A stretch of 64,000 bases of DNA from Anaerolineales bacterium (lineage in GTDB: Bacteria; Chloroflexota; Anaerolineae; Anaerolineales; UBA4823). The stretch spans positions 46,584-110,583 of the forward strand of contig JAFGQI010000076.1 of the NCBI GenBank assembly GCA_016935755.1, given 5' to 3'. A program made the position numbers and the translations under genes. The notes under the pieces are model-generated. The model did not search any database, was not told where the DNA came from, and saw nothing but the letters and a program-made list of their open reading frames with translations. Below are positions 8,435 to 16,419 of this stretch, piece after piece; positions within the stretch are counted from its first letter, which is position 1; every line of letters begins with the position of its first letter.

Positions 8435-9964
8435 TTACCGGAACAACGCGCTGCCCTGGGTGAGCAAGAAGTTGACAAAGAAGAAGCCAAAGAACAATAC
8501 GTTTCCAACCAGGGACAGGTATGACCACCAGGTGATTCGGGCTGGCTTGGGGAGCTGCCGGTTTAGATAAATCATCACCAGTGGGAAGATCAGGGCGGCA
8601 AAGTTTGAAAGGTTCCCAGAAATCACGGTTAGCTGGACGGGCAGAGCCAGATGAATGATGATGCTGATCACCACGATCAGCCCGATCATGATGGGATAGT
8701 ACAGCCTGCGCGGGTCTTGAACGATGCTCTCTTCGCTTGAATTTTCTGCGGCCGTCTCAGGCTGCTTTGAGCGCGCCCGCCTCCTGAATCCCAGAAGGCC
8801 ATCTGTCAGATTGCGGGCGAGCAGTTCCAGCACAACCATTTGAGTGGTATAGAGAATGAGAAAACCAGTCAAAAGCGTCCAGCCAGAGAGCAGCGGGCCG
8901 AACCTTTGACCCAGCTGCAGGGCGGCATATGTGGTGACACTGGCTTGCTCGGGCGGCTGCGCCCCTGGCAGACCGGCCAGGTAGCCGACCAGGATGCTGG
9001 GCAGCATCATGCCCAGGATAGCGCCCACAAAATAGATGCCCCACTGGTCAATCAGCAGATAACGGAACCAGCGCTTCCAGATGGCGGCGTTTTTCTCGTT
9101 CTCTGGGAAAATCTTGCCTACGCTGCTCAGCTTGCTGGCGCGCCCTCCGAGTAGACCTGGGAGATAGCCTGTGCGGCTTCCCATACCAAAGCCCTTGTCG
9201 CGATAATAGCCAATAAACATGAAATTCAAACCGGAGGCCAGCGCCGTGAAGCCTGCCAGAGCGCCCAACAAGGACATATCGGCCCCTTCAGGTAAACGAG
9301 AGGGGGTCACCAGCGAGAGCATGGCGCTGCCCCAATAACTGATTGGTACTACCACCAGGGTGACCAGGAGCAGGCCAATTAACACGTAGGGTAAAATCAA
9401 TCCCTGTACCGCTTCCATGGTGCGCTCGATCTTGCGACCGAACATGGTCACAACAAAGATTGAAGCCAGAAGCCCGATACCCATGATACGCACCAGTTCC
9501 AACTCATTGGCCTGGTAGACCCTGCCTGTAAAGAGAGCGAACAGGCTGGCGCCAGCGCTCACCGTCCACCCACCCAGGATGAAGGCCATGTAGAAGCTGA
9601 ACAGCGCCAGTGGGATCCACAACCAATAGCCTGGCGGCGTACGACCAAAAGCCAGGATGGGGGGCTCGCCGGTAGCAATGGTAAAGCGCGCCAGTTCGAT
9701 ATTATAGAGCACCTGGAGAACTGCTGATACCAGGATTACCCAGCCGATCCCCTGGAACCCCAGCTTACTCACATTCAACGGGCCCAACTGCCATTCACCG
9801 CTGCCGATAGAGATGCCCAGGGCGATCACTCCTGGCCCCAGGATAAAGAGGATTAACTCCTGCAGGCCGACCCGCTTTACTTTATATACTTCTTCTGGTG
9901 TGGGCAGGTCTTGCACTTCGAGCGGGGGCCGGCTTACGCCGATCTGTTTGTATTCTTTCTCCAT
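8435..9964 (-). CDS. Nramp-like membrane transporter
   Basis: The protein has 509 residues with 11 or more hydrophobic segments. The first segment (GPGVIALGISIGSGEWQLGP) resembles Nramp-related transporters of the LeuT fold. The canonical DPGN metal motif of TM1 is not present; GISIGSG stands in its place, so the substrate may differ from Mn/Fe. The loop YYRDKGFGMGSRTGY lies near the middle and a polar segment (RRRARSKQPETAAENSSEES) precedes the last helices. Its ATG shares a base with the TGA of receptor 4 (TGATG), and receptor 3 follows after 29 bases, so it belongs to the receptor operon. The family call is reasonably firm; the substrate is unknown. Confidence 0.7.
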   Translation of the reverse strand: MEKEYKQIGVSRPPLEVQDLPTPEEVYKVKRVGLQELILFILGPGVIALGISIGSGEWQLGPLNVSKLGFQGIGWVILVSAVLQVLYNIELARFTIATGEPPILAFGRTPPGYWLWIPLALFSFYMAFILGGWTVSAGASLFALFTGRVYQANELELVRIMGIGLLASIFVVTMFGRKIERTMEAVQGLILPYVLIGLLLVTLVVVPISYWGSAMLSLVTPSRLPEGADMSLLGALAGFTALASGLNFMFIGYYRDKGFGMGSRTGYLPGLLGGRASKLSSVGKIFPENEKNAAIWKRWFRYLLIDQWGIYFVGAILGMMLPSILVGYLAGLPGAQPPEQASVTTYAALQLGQRFGPLLSGWTLLTGFLILYTTQMVVLELLARNLTDGLLGFRRRARSKQPETAAENSSEESIVQDPRRLYYPIMIGLIVVISIIIHLALPVQLTVISGNLSNFAALIFPLVMIYLNRQLPKPARITWWSYLSLVGNVLFFGFFFVNFLLTQGSALFR

Positions 9965-11934
9965 CAGTTGGTCTCCTGCCGCTGGGCTTCGAGAGAATCT
10001 GTATTGCCGCCATCGCCTTCTGGCTTGCCCAGGCTGATCATCACTTCTGAAGCAGATAGGGCTTTCTGCACCTCCAGGATCGTGGTGCGTAAAACGGTTT
10101 CGATATCCAGGGTTTCACGGATACGACTGGTAGCGTCGGCGGTGAGCTGCTCGCGCTGCGCCATGCTTTGGGCAGATTGGTACAGACGAGCGCTTTCAAT
10201 TGCCTGAGCCACCTGGATCAGCACGGCCTGCAAGGTTTGGATCTCTCCCTCGCTCCAGCTGGGGTTTTCGCTGCCTGGGTTATCTGCCTCGGCAGAGCCA
10301 GGTCTGGACAGCCTCAGCACGCCAATTGCCATGTCGCGCACGAGTACTGGCAGAATTAATTGCTCGCCATCCTGCACCACCTGACCAGTTTGCATCGCCT
10401 GCCGCATGGCCGGGCTCCAATCACCTTCTACCAGCTTTGCCTGTCCCCCACGTTCTTCTTCCCAGCGGTACCCCAGGTTTGAGCGGGTGCGCAAGAGCTG
10501 CCTCCAGCCTTCCTGACCGACCTGTCCTACGATGCGGCGCTCGGCTTCTATCGCTTGTCGGCTTTCTGTGAACAGTCGAGCGTTATCCAGGGCGACTGCC
10601 ACCTGATCTGCCATCACTGCCAGCACGCGCAGGGTTTGTTCATCAAAGGCTCCCGCAGAAACGCTCTGCAGGGTTAAGGCTCCCAAAACCTGGCCGCGCG
10701 AACGCAGTGGTAGGGCGGCTTCCGCACGCGTCTCAGGCAGCTCGGGCGTAGCCAGGCGCAACCGGTCTTCCTCCGCAATTTGAGCGATGCGGGGTTGGGC
10801 ATTGGCAATGCTCCAACCGATCATCGAACCGCCTCCAACTCTCAGCCGGTGGCCGCGCTGCAGCATGGCTTCTCCTGCGGTTCCGGTGCCTGCTTGCAGG
10901 ATCGCCCATTCCCTTTTCTCATCCAACAGGAACAGACCCACGTAATACAGGTCCAAACGTTGGCGGATTTGCTCTACTGCCACGGTGATCAATTCTGACT
11001 GATCGAGGATCGTAGAGAGCATGCCGGAGAGTTGAGCGGTGGCTTCCAGGTAAGCTGTACGCTGCTCCAACTCCTGGGTGCGTTGGGCTACCCGATTTTC
11101 CAGGTCGCCTACGGTTTCCGCAAGCTGCGAGGTCATGGCGTTGAAATCGCCAGCCAGTTCTTCGAATTCAGCCGGTCTCAATCCTCCGACCCCTGTATCT
11201 CCAACAGCTACGCGATAATTCAGGTCGCCTTCGCGCACCCGCTTTGCTCCTTCAGTCAGCTGGTTGAGCGGCCTGGACAGGCCGTTGCCAAACAACCAGC
11301 CGAGTCCAGCCATCGCAGGGGTGATCAGGAGAAAAATTAGCAATGAAACCCATAAGAACTGTCGTTCATAACTGATCACAGTATCGACTGACATATCAAT
11401 GCCCAGCACAGCATCGCGTCTGCCGCCTGAGGTGTATAAGGGTGCATAGGCGGTAAGCCAGGTACCCCAGCGATCGGTGTAGAAATCCTCTTCCACGGAA
11501 GGCTCACCGAGCAGAGAAATTTTTTGCATCGTTTCAACATCCAGCTCGTAATAGACATCTCCCAGGTGGGAGACTTCTTCGGGGTCCGTCTCTGCGTCAA
11601 CGATGAAAACAACCTGCCCATCGGGGGCTGGTTCGCGCTGATAGCGCAATGAATACACATACACCAGTTCGGGATCAATATCGCGGATGGCTTGCAGCTG
11701 GCGTTGAATTTTCAGGTAATCCGCGTTGCCTTCCTGGGCAGGGTCTGTCAGGGTGGAATGCAGATCAACATCCACCTGCATGACTGCCAGGCTGACGATG
11801 TCAAGCAGGCGCTGGCGAGTGGCCTCGCGCGTCCGCTGGCGAGCAAATAGATAGAGGCTGGTGATAATCAGGGCAGCCATCAGAATTGCCAGCAGGGCTA
11901 TGTTGGTCGCCAGGATGGAGCGTAATTTTCTCAT
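9964..11934 (-). CDS. Cache-HAMP-GAF-GAF membrane receptor without output domain (receptor 4)
   Basis: The protein has 656 residues. TM1 is at about 8-30, a single extracytoplasmic Cache/PAS-like domain at 33-190 (DPELVYVYSLRYQR, DRWGTWLTAYAPLY), TM2 at 193-215 and HAMP at 216-272. A coiled coil (ENRVAQRTQELEQRTAYLEA) and GAF1 (about 300-455, with QRGHRLRVGGGSMIGW and ETRAEAALPL) follow. The linker (VGQVGQEGWRQLLRTR), GAF2 (LILPVLVRDMAIGVLRL) and tail (QLTADATSRIRETLDIETVL) complete it. No output domain is seen. The start is supported by GGAG nine bases upstream, inside the end of receptor 5. It sits four bases after receptor 5 and overlaps the Nramp-like gene. Confidence 0.92.
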   Translation of the reverse strand: MRKLRSILATNIALLAILMAALIITSLYLFARQRTREATRQRLLDIVSLAVMQVDVDLHSTLTDPAQEGNADYLKIQRQLQAIRDIDPELVYVYSLRYQREPAPDGQVVFIVDAETDPEEVSHLGDVYYELDVETMQKISLLGEPSVEEDFYTDRWGTWLTAYAPLYTSGGRRDAVLGIDMSVDTVISYERQFLWVSLLIFLLITPAMAGLGWLFGNGLSRPLNQLTEGAKRVREGDLNYRVAVGDTGVGGLRPAEFEELAGDFNAMTSQLAETVGDLENRVAQRTQELEQRTAYLEATAQLSGMLSTILDQSELITVAVEQIRQRLDLYYVGLFLLDEKREWAILQAGTGTAGEAMLQRGHRLRVGGGSMIGWSIANAQPRIAQIAEEDRLRLATPELPETRAEAALPLRSRGQVLGALTLQSVSAGAFDEQTLRVLAVMADQVAVALDNARLFTESRQAIEAERRIVGQVGQEGWRQLLRTRSNLGYRWEEERGGQAKLVEGDWSPAMRQAMQTGQVVQDGEQLILPVLVRDMAIGVLRLSRPGSAEADNPGSENPSWSEGEIQTLQAVLIQVAQAIESARLYQSAQSMAQREQLTADATSRIRETLDIETVLRTTILEVQKALSASEVMISLGKPEGDGGNTDSLEAQRQETN

Positions 11935-11938
11935 CTTA

Positions 11939-14524
11939 TCACTCCGTTACTATCCCAAGCCGAATTTCTACCGAGGGAGGTTCTTTCTGCCCGGCAGATG
12001 CTTCGGGGATTTCACCGAGACTCAAGGATCGGCCTATTTCCCGAACAGCAGCCTGCAGCACAGCATCCAAATCCAGGCTTGACCGCACCTGGGTGGAAAT
12101 TTGGCCTACCAGTTGCTCACGCTGCGCCAGCCTCTGTGCTTCTTGCAGCAGCCGGGCGCTCTCCAGAACCAATGCCAGCCGGGAGGCAGCTTCTTCAGCC
12201 AGGATGGCCAGATCTTGAGGCACATCGGCGGTATCCAACTGTAAATTGAGCACCCCGATCACCTGATTGCGCAGGATAATCGGCGCTGCCAGGCGGGCAT
12301 TGTCGTGGGGAGCAGTCGCCGTCTCGCCCATATCCGATGTGTGGGCGGCATCTTGGGTTACCACTTTTCCTTGTCGGATTGCCAGGACAGCTTCAGGGGT
12401 CAGGGTTGCCACATCCGGGCTGGACAGGGGCTGCAATCTTCCCTGATAGTAGCGGTATCCAAGGGCGGCAGCTGCGGTAGGGGCGAGTCTGCGGCTCATG
12501 ATCGAGCGCTCTCTGGTGTAAGAATCCCAGGACTCGCGCGTGTATTGCTGATAAGCCAGTTCCAGTTCCTGCACACTTCTCCGGGATGCATCCATCAGTC
12601 GGGCGTTTGAGATGGCGATGGCTAACTGGTCAGCGATAATCTGTAGAACGATGACATCATCCTCGTGGAAGGCTACTGGCTCCCGGCTTTGCACATCCAG
12701 CACGCCAATTACCATTGATCTCCGTTCGGGACGTCCCCCCGGTTGTGAACCAGATGATAGTTCATCCGCTATCGGAGCAGTCAGGGCTCGAAGAGGCAGA
12801 GCCAACTCTGAGCGAGTTTCGGGCAGAAGAGGGTTGCGGAAGTATTCGCTGTCCGCCTCGACATCGGAAGCGATGCGCGCCTGTCCCGTATTGATCACTC
12901 GCCCAACGAGGCCCTGGCTGAGAATACCTGATCTCCGGTCGGGAGATGCTCGCAGCCGCCAGCCTTGCTCCAGCATCTGCTGGGCTGCCGGGCTGGCTGC
13001 TGCACGCAGGACAGCATATTCACCGGCCTCATCCAGCAAAAATAAACCGGCGTGATAAAAATTAAACCGTTCACGGATCAACCCCACTGCTTCGCGGAAC
13101 AGCTCATCCAGATCGGTAGAACCGATGCTGGTGATATCTCGTCCTACCTCAGCGGCTGCCTGGAGCTGATTGGAGCGACGTTCCAGCAATTGGGTTCGTT
13201 CTGTCACCCGCTGCTCCAGGTTGCCTACCAGCTCGCGCAGTTGGATGGTCATCGTACTAAAGCTGCTGGCTAGCTGCTCGATTTCATCACCACGTCTTGC
13301 GGCTTGCGGTGTTGGTCCGGGTTCTTTCGGAGTTGGTTTAAATCGACTGAACAGCTTCCCTGCGGTCAGCCTCTGCAGCCAGGCGGGCTGTTGGCGAGGT
13401 TTTTTAACTCGGGCTGTCCTGCGCCGCTGCGGCACCTGTCGCTGCAGATCACCTGCGGCGATGGCTGAGGCCACCTCGGTTAGTTGCTGGACGGGGCGCA
13501 CGACCAGACGAGTAAACCCGATCAGCGCCAGACTTCCCAACAGCATGCCTAAGCCGCCGACCACCAGGGCAGTGGTTATCCGACCGGTCAGTTGTTGAAC
13601 AACCAGGGTGCGGTCGGTAACTACATCAACAATGGCTACGATCGTGCCTGTGTAATCGCGCAGTGGCACACTGAGGATCGCATAGGACGAAGATCCAATG
13701 CCTCCCAGGTTGCCAATTTGCCGGCTAGAGGCAACCACGTCGCCTCGCAGAGCCACTTCATAGGGGCTTTCTGCCCCTTCTTCGGCTTTGGCCAGGATCG
13801 GTTCAGACATTGTGGATGTCAACAGATATAGGTCAGCTGGCAGTGCCTCGCTTACGCTTGCTGGGACGGCTCCGACTGGGGTGTACCCGGCCAACCGCAT
13901 GGCCCGTTGGCTGAGCAGGATGTGCCATTCGGCGCCATATTGAATTTTTAAGCGGCTTAGCAGGGTGCGATCCAGGCGAACAGCATATTCTACGGAACCC
14001 AATAGCGTACCGGAGCTCAAGCCGCCGCCTGGGTTAATCGGGGCAATGCCTCGCACAGTCAATCCTTCGGCGGTCAGTTCCACTCCGGTCACATCGCGAT
14101 TTTGCGCGTTGACGATGTAAACAGGCAGACGGGTAGCTAACAGGTTGTCGCCAAATTTATCCGGCTGCTCGACTCGCAAGAAGGAAGTGGCTGGCGGGAC
14201 ATGAAATTGGAATTGGATGATGTTGTACAGACTGCTCAACTTGCGATAAGACTCCTGGGTCAGCAGCAGCAATTGCTCGCGGTCACCCGCCGCTAGCGCA
14301 GCCTGGATATCAGGATTATTGGCAGTTCCGGTGGCTAAGGCTAAGGTCAGGTCTTCCAGGGAGGCGATCTGGCTTTCCAAACCCTGGCGCAAGCGATCCA
14401 ACTCCCGGGTCTCCTCTTCCTGCATGGAAACAGAGAAGCTCTGAGTGAAGTGGGCAATCAAGCCCACCAGGAGGATGGCGAATATGAGCAGGGTTGGCAG
14501 CAGTAGTTTAGTTAATACTCTCAT
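11939..14524 (-). CDS. dCache_3-like HAMP-GAF-GAF receptor without output domain (receptor 5)
   Basis: This is the largest receptor of the array (861 residues). After TM1 (about 7-25) comes a long extracytoplasmic domain with QFHVPPATSFLRVEQPDKFG, GVELTAEGLTVRGIAPINPG and GSVEYAVRLDRTLL, the pattern of the dCache_3 family. TM2 and a HAMP interrupted by a basic, Pro-rich stretch (RRTARVKKPRQQPAW) follow. GAF1 (EQGWRLRASPD in place of GHRL, ETRSELALPLRAL) is extended by a Ser/Gly/Arg-rich insert. The linker (YQQYTRESWDSYTRE), GAF2 (LAAPIILRNQVIGVLNLQL) and tail (QLVGQISTQVRSSLDLDAVL) complete it. There is no output domain. It lies two bases after receptor 6 and four before receptor 4. Confidence 0.92.
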   Translation of the reverse strand: MRVLTKLLLPTLLIFAILLVGLIAHFTQSFSVSMQEEETRELDRLRQGLESQIASLEDLTLALATGTANNPDIQAALAAGDREQLLLLTQESYRKLSSLYNIIQFQFHVPPATSFLRVEQPDKFGDNLLATRLPVYIVNAQNRDVTGVELTAEGLTVRGIAPINPGGGLSSGTLLGSVEYAVRLDRTLLSRLKIQYGAEWHILLSQRAMRLAGYTPVGAVPASVSEALPADLYLLTSTMSEPILAKAEEGAESPYEVALRGDVVASSRQIGNLGGIGSSSYAILSVPLRDYTGTIVAIVDVVTDRTLVVQQLTGRITTALVVGGLGMLLGSLALIGFTRLVVRPVQQLTEVASAIAAGDLQRQVPQRRRTARVKKPRQQPAWLQRLTAGKLFSRFKPTPKEPGPTPQAARRGDEIEQLASSFSTMTIQLRELVGNLEQRVTERTQLLERRSNQLQAAAEVGRDITSIGSTDLDELFREAVGLIRERFNFYHAGLFLLDEAGEYAVLRAAASPAAQQMLEQGWRLRASPDRRSGILSQGLVGRVINTGQARIASDVEADSEYFRNPLLPETRSELALPLRALTAPIADELSSGSQPGGRPERRSMVIGVLDVQSREPVAFHEDDVIVLQIIADQLAIAISNARLMDASRRSVQELELAYQQYTRESWDSYTRERSIMSRRLAPTAAAALGYRYYQGRLQPLSSPDVATLTPEAVLAIRQGKVVTQDAAHTSDMGETATAPHDNARLAAPIILRNQVIGVLNLQLDTADVPQDLAILAEEAASRLALVLESARLLQEAQRLAQREQLVGQISTQVRSSLDLDAVLQAAVREIGRSLSLGEIPEASAGQKEPPSVEIRLGIVTE

Positions 14525-14526
14525 AA

Positions 14527-16419
14527 TTACGACCTATCACCTGCATCTTTACCGGTTGTGAGGACAATAGAGGCTTCAATTACGGAAGGAATCTGTCCCA
14601 GTTCGCTGGCTGCAGCTTGCAGCACAACATCTGTATCCAACGAGCGGGTAACATTTGCTGTCAGGCGGTTGATGGTCTGCTCGCGTCCTGCACGGCTCTG
14701 GGCTTCTTCAAACAGGCGTGCGCTTTCCAGGATTTGGCCGATTCGGCTGGCAAGGTTGGTGAGCAGAAATACTTGATCGGAAGGCAGTTCACCCTGTTCA
14801 GGAGTCAGTTCCAGGTTGCCAATCACCTGTCCGCCGACTTGCAGGGGAATGGACACAGGGACGCTGGAGCTGTATCTGGCCGATTCTGCTCCTGTCTGCT
14901 CGGCAGTCTTACTCTCGATGGGCGTCAGATTAATCCCATCAAATTGATAGCCGAGTACCCCGCCTGTGGCAGCCCATGCGCTCCAGGCCTGCTGGCGATA
15001 TGTGCCATAGAAACGCTCCATTTCGCCCAGGTTTTCCTGAAGCTCATCCAACAAGCGAGCATTGTAAATTGCCGTAGCCAGTTGGTCGGCAATTACCTGT
15101 AAAATGGTCAAGTCTTCTTCATCGAAAGCCGCTTCTTGCTGGCTCTGGATATCCAGCGCGCCAATCACTTCATTCCCAATCCTCAGGGGCAGAGCAGCTT
15201 CGGAACGTGTTTCTGGTAGAAGTGGATTCCTGAAATGTACCGCGTCCTGCCCAACATCCAGAGCGATGCGTGGATGACCGGTGTGCGTGACGTAACCTAC
15301 CAGCCCTGTTTCCCCGACCCCCAATTTGTGGCCCTGGGAGAGCATTTGCGCTCCAGCTTCGCCTGTTGCAGCGCGCAGGTGAGCGTATTCACGCCGCTCA
15401 TCAACCAGGAACACTCCGGCGTGATAGAAACCGAACCGCTCACGCACCAGGTTCACAGTAAAGTTGAGCAGATCTGCTAACTCGCGCCGGGTAGTGATAT
15501 CACGCGCCACTTGAGAAGCCGCTTGCACCTGCTGCGTGCGGCGTTCCAATTCCTGGGTGCGCTCGTTGACTCGTCTCTCCAATGATCCATAGGATTCACG
15601 CAGCCAGTCCGTCATCAGGATAATTGCCCGGGTGAGTTCACCGACTTCGTCTGCCCTGTGCTCATATGCGCGCAGCTCTGCGGATTGCGAGAGCTGGACC
15701 AGGGGGGCTTGTTCGGTGGCGGCGCTTTTCGCCGCTGTGATCTGCCTGACTTCCACGCTCAACCTGGTGAGAGGTTGGATGAGATCGCGCCGAGACAGGA
15801 AAAGGATTACCATTGACAGGGCAATTGCTGCCAGGATCAGCGCTCCCCAGGCAATCAACGTGGCTGATCGGGTTCGCTCAACCTGGTCGGCAGATAGAGC
15901 AACCTCATTCTGGATGTTCTGATTCAGTTGGGCCAACTTTTCTTGCATTTGCGGTTGCAAGGGGCTGATAAATGTCTGGTGCTGGGTTGTGGCGCTGCCC
16001 CAGCGGCCTTGCTGGATGTAGCTGTTGAATTCTGTAATGGCTTGATTGAACTGGGCGTAAATTCCATCTATCTCGTTGACCAGGGGTTGATTATTGAATC
16101 TGCCGACTTCGCTAACCCCTGGCGGTTGGGCAACCAGATCTTGCAGCTGCTCCGTGAAGCTCTGTACAGAAGTGTCTAGCTGGTTTTGGTAGGTAGTATA
16201 GGAGCGGGTGATCAGCAGGTTGTTAATGTTATCGACAATGGACGACCAGCCGTTTTGCAGCTCGCGCACACGCTCCTGCTCGCTGCCAGCCTGGCGAAAA
16301 GCTGTCAGGCTGCGACCGGCAGCCTGGCTGAGGATAAACCCACCGGCGCTGGCGGCAATCACCATCAGCACGATGAAGACGAACGATAGAGTCAGCCGGG
16401 TAAATAGGGAAGTTCTCAT
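14527..16419 (-). CDS. Four-helix-sensor HAMP-GAF-GAF receptor without output domain (receptor 6)
   Basis: The protein has 630 residues. TM1 (about 10-32) and TM2 (about 188-210) bracket a Gln/Asn-rich, helix-prone external region (RELQNGWSSIVDNINNLLIT, LAQLNQNIQNEVALSADQVE). It looks like a four-helix-bundle sensor rather than a Cache fold. HAMP, a coiled coil (ERRVNERTQELERRTQQVQ), GAF1 (SQGHKLGVGETGLVGY, ETRSEAALPL), the linker (YGTYRQQAWSAWA), GAF2 (VSIPLQVGGQVIGNLEL) and the tail (QTINRLTANVTRSLDTDVVL) follow. No output domain is present. It overlaps receptor 7 by ATGA and precedes receptor 5 by two bases. Confidence 0.91.
   Translation of the reverse strand: MRTSLFTRLTLSFVFIVLMVIAASAGGFILSQAAGRSLTAFRQAGSEQERVRELQNGWSSIVDNINNLLITRSYTTYQNQLDTSVQSFTEQLQDLVAQPPGVSEVGRFNNQPLVNEIDGIYAQFNQAITEFNSYIQQGRWGSATTQHQTFISPLQPQMQEKLAQLNQNIQNEVALSADQVERTRSATLIAWGALILAAIALSMVILFLSRRDLIQPLTRLSVEVRQITAAKSAATEQAPLVQLSQSAELRAYEHRADEVGELTRAIILMTDWLRESYGSLERRVNERTQELERRTQQVQAASQVARDITTRRELADLLNFTVNLVRERFGFYHAGVFLVDERREYAHLRAATGEAGAQMLSQGHKLGVGETGLVGYVTHTGHPRIALDVGQDAVHFRNPLLPETRSEAALPLRIGNEVIGALDIQSQQEAAFDEEDLTILQVIADQLATAIYNARLLDELQENLGEMERFYGTYRQQAWSAWAATGGVLGYQFDGINLTPIESKTAEQTGAESARYSSSVPVSIPLQVGGQVIGNLELTPEQGELPSDQVFLLTNLASRIGQILESARLFEEAQSRAGREQTINRLTANVTRSLDTDVVLQAAASELGQIPSVIEASIVLTTGKDAGDRS

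Noticed and set aside
8406-8528. 41-codon N-terminal extension of receptor 3
   Set aside because: It overlaps the Nramp-like coding end; the ATG at 8405 has a ribosome site and begins a normal receptor N-terminus.
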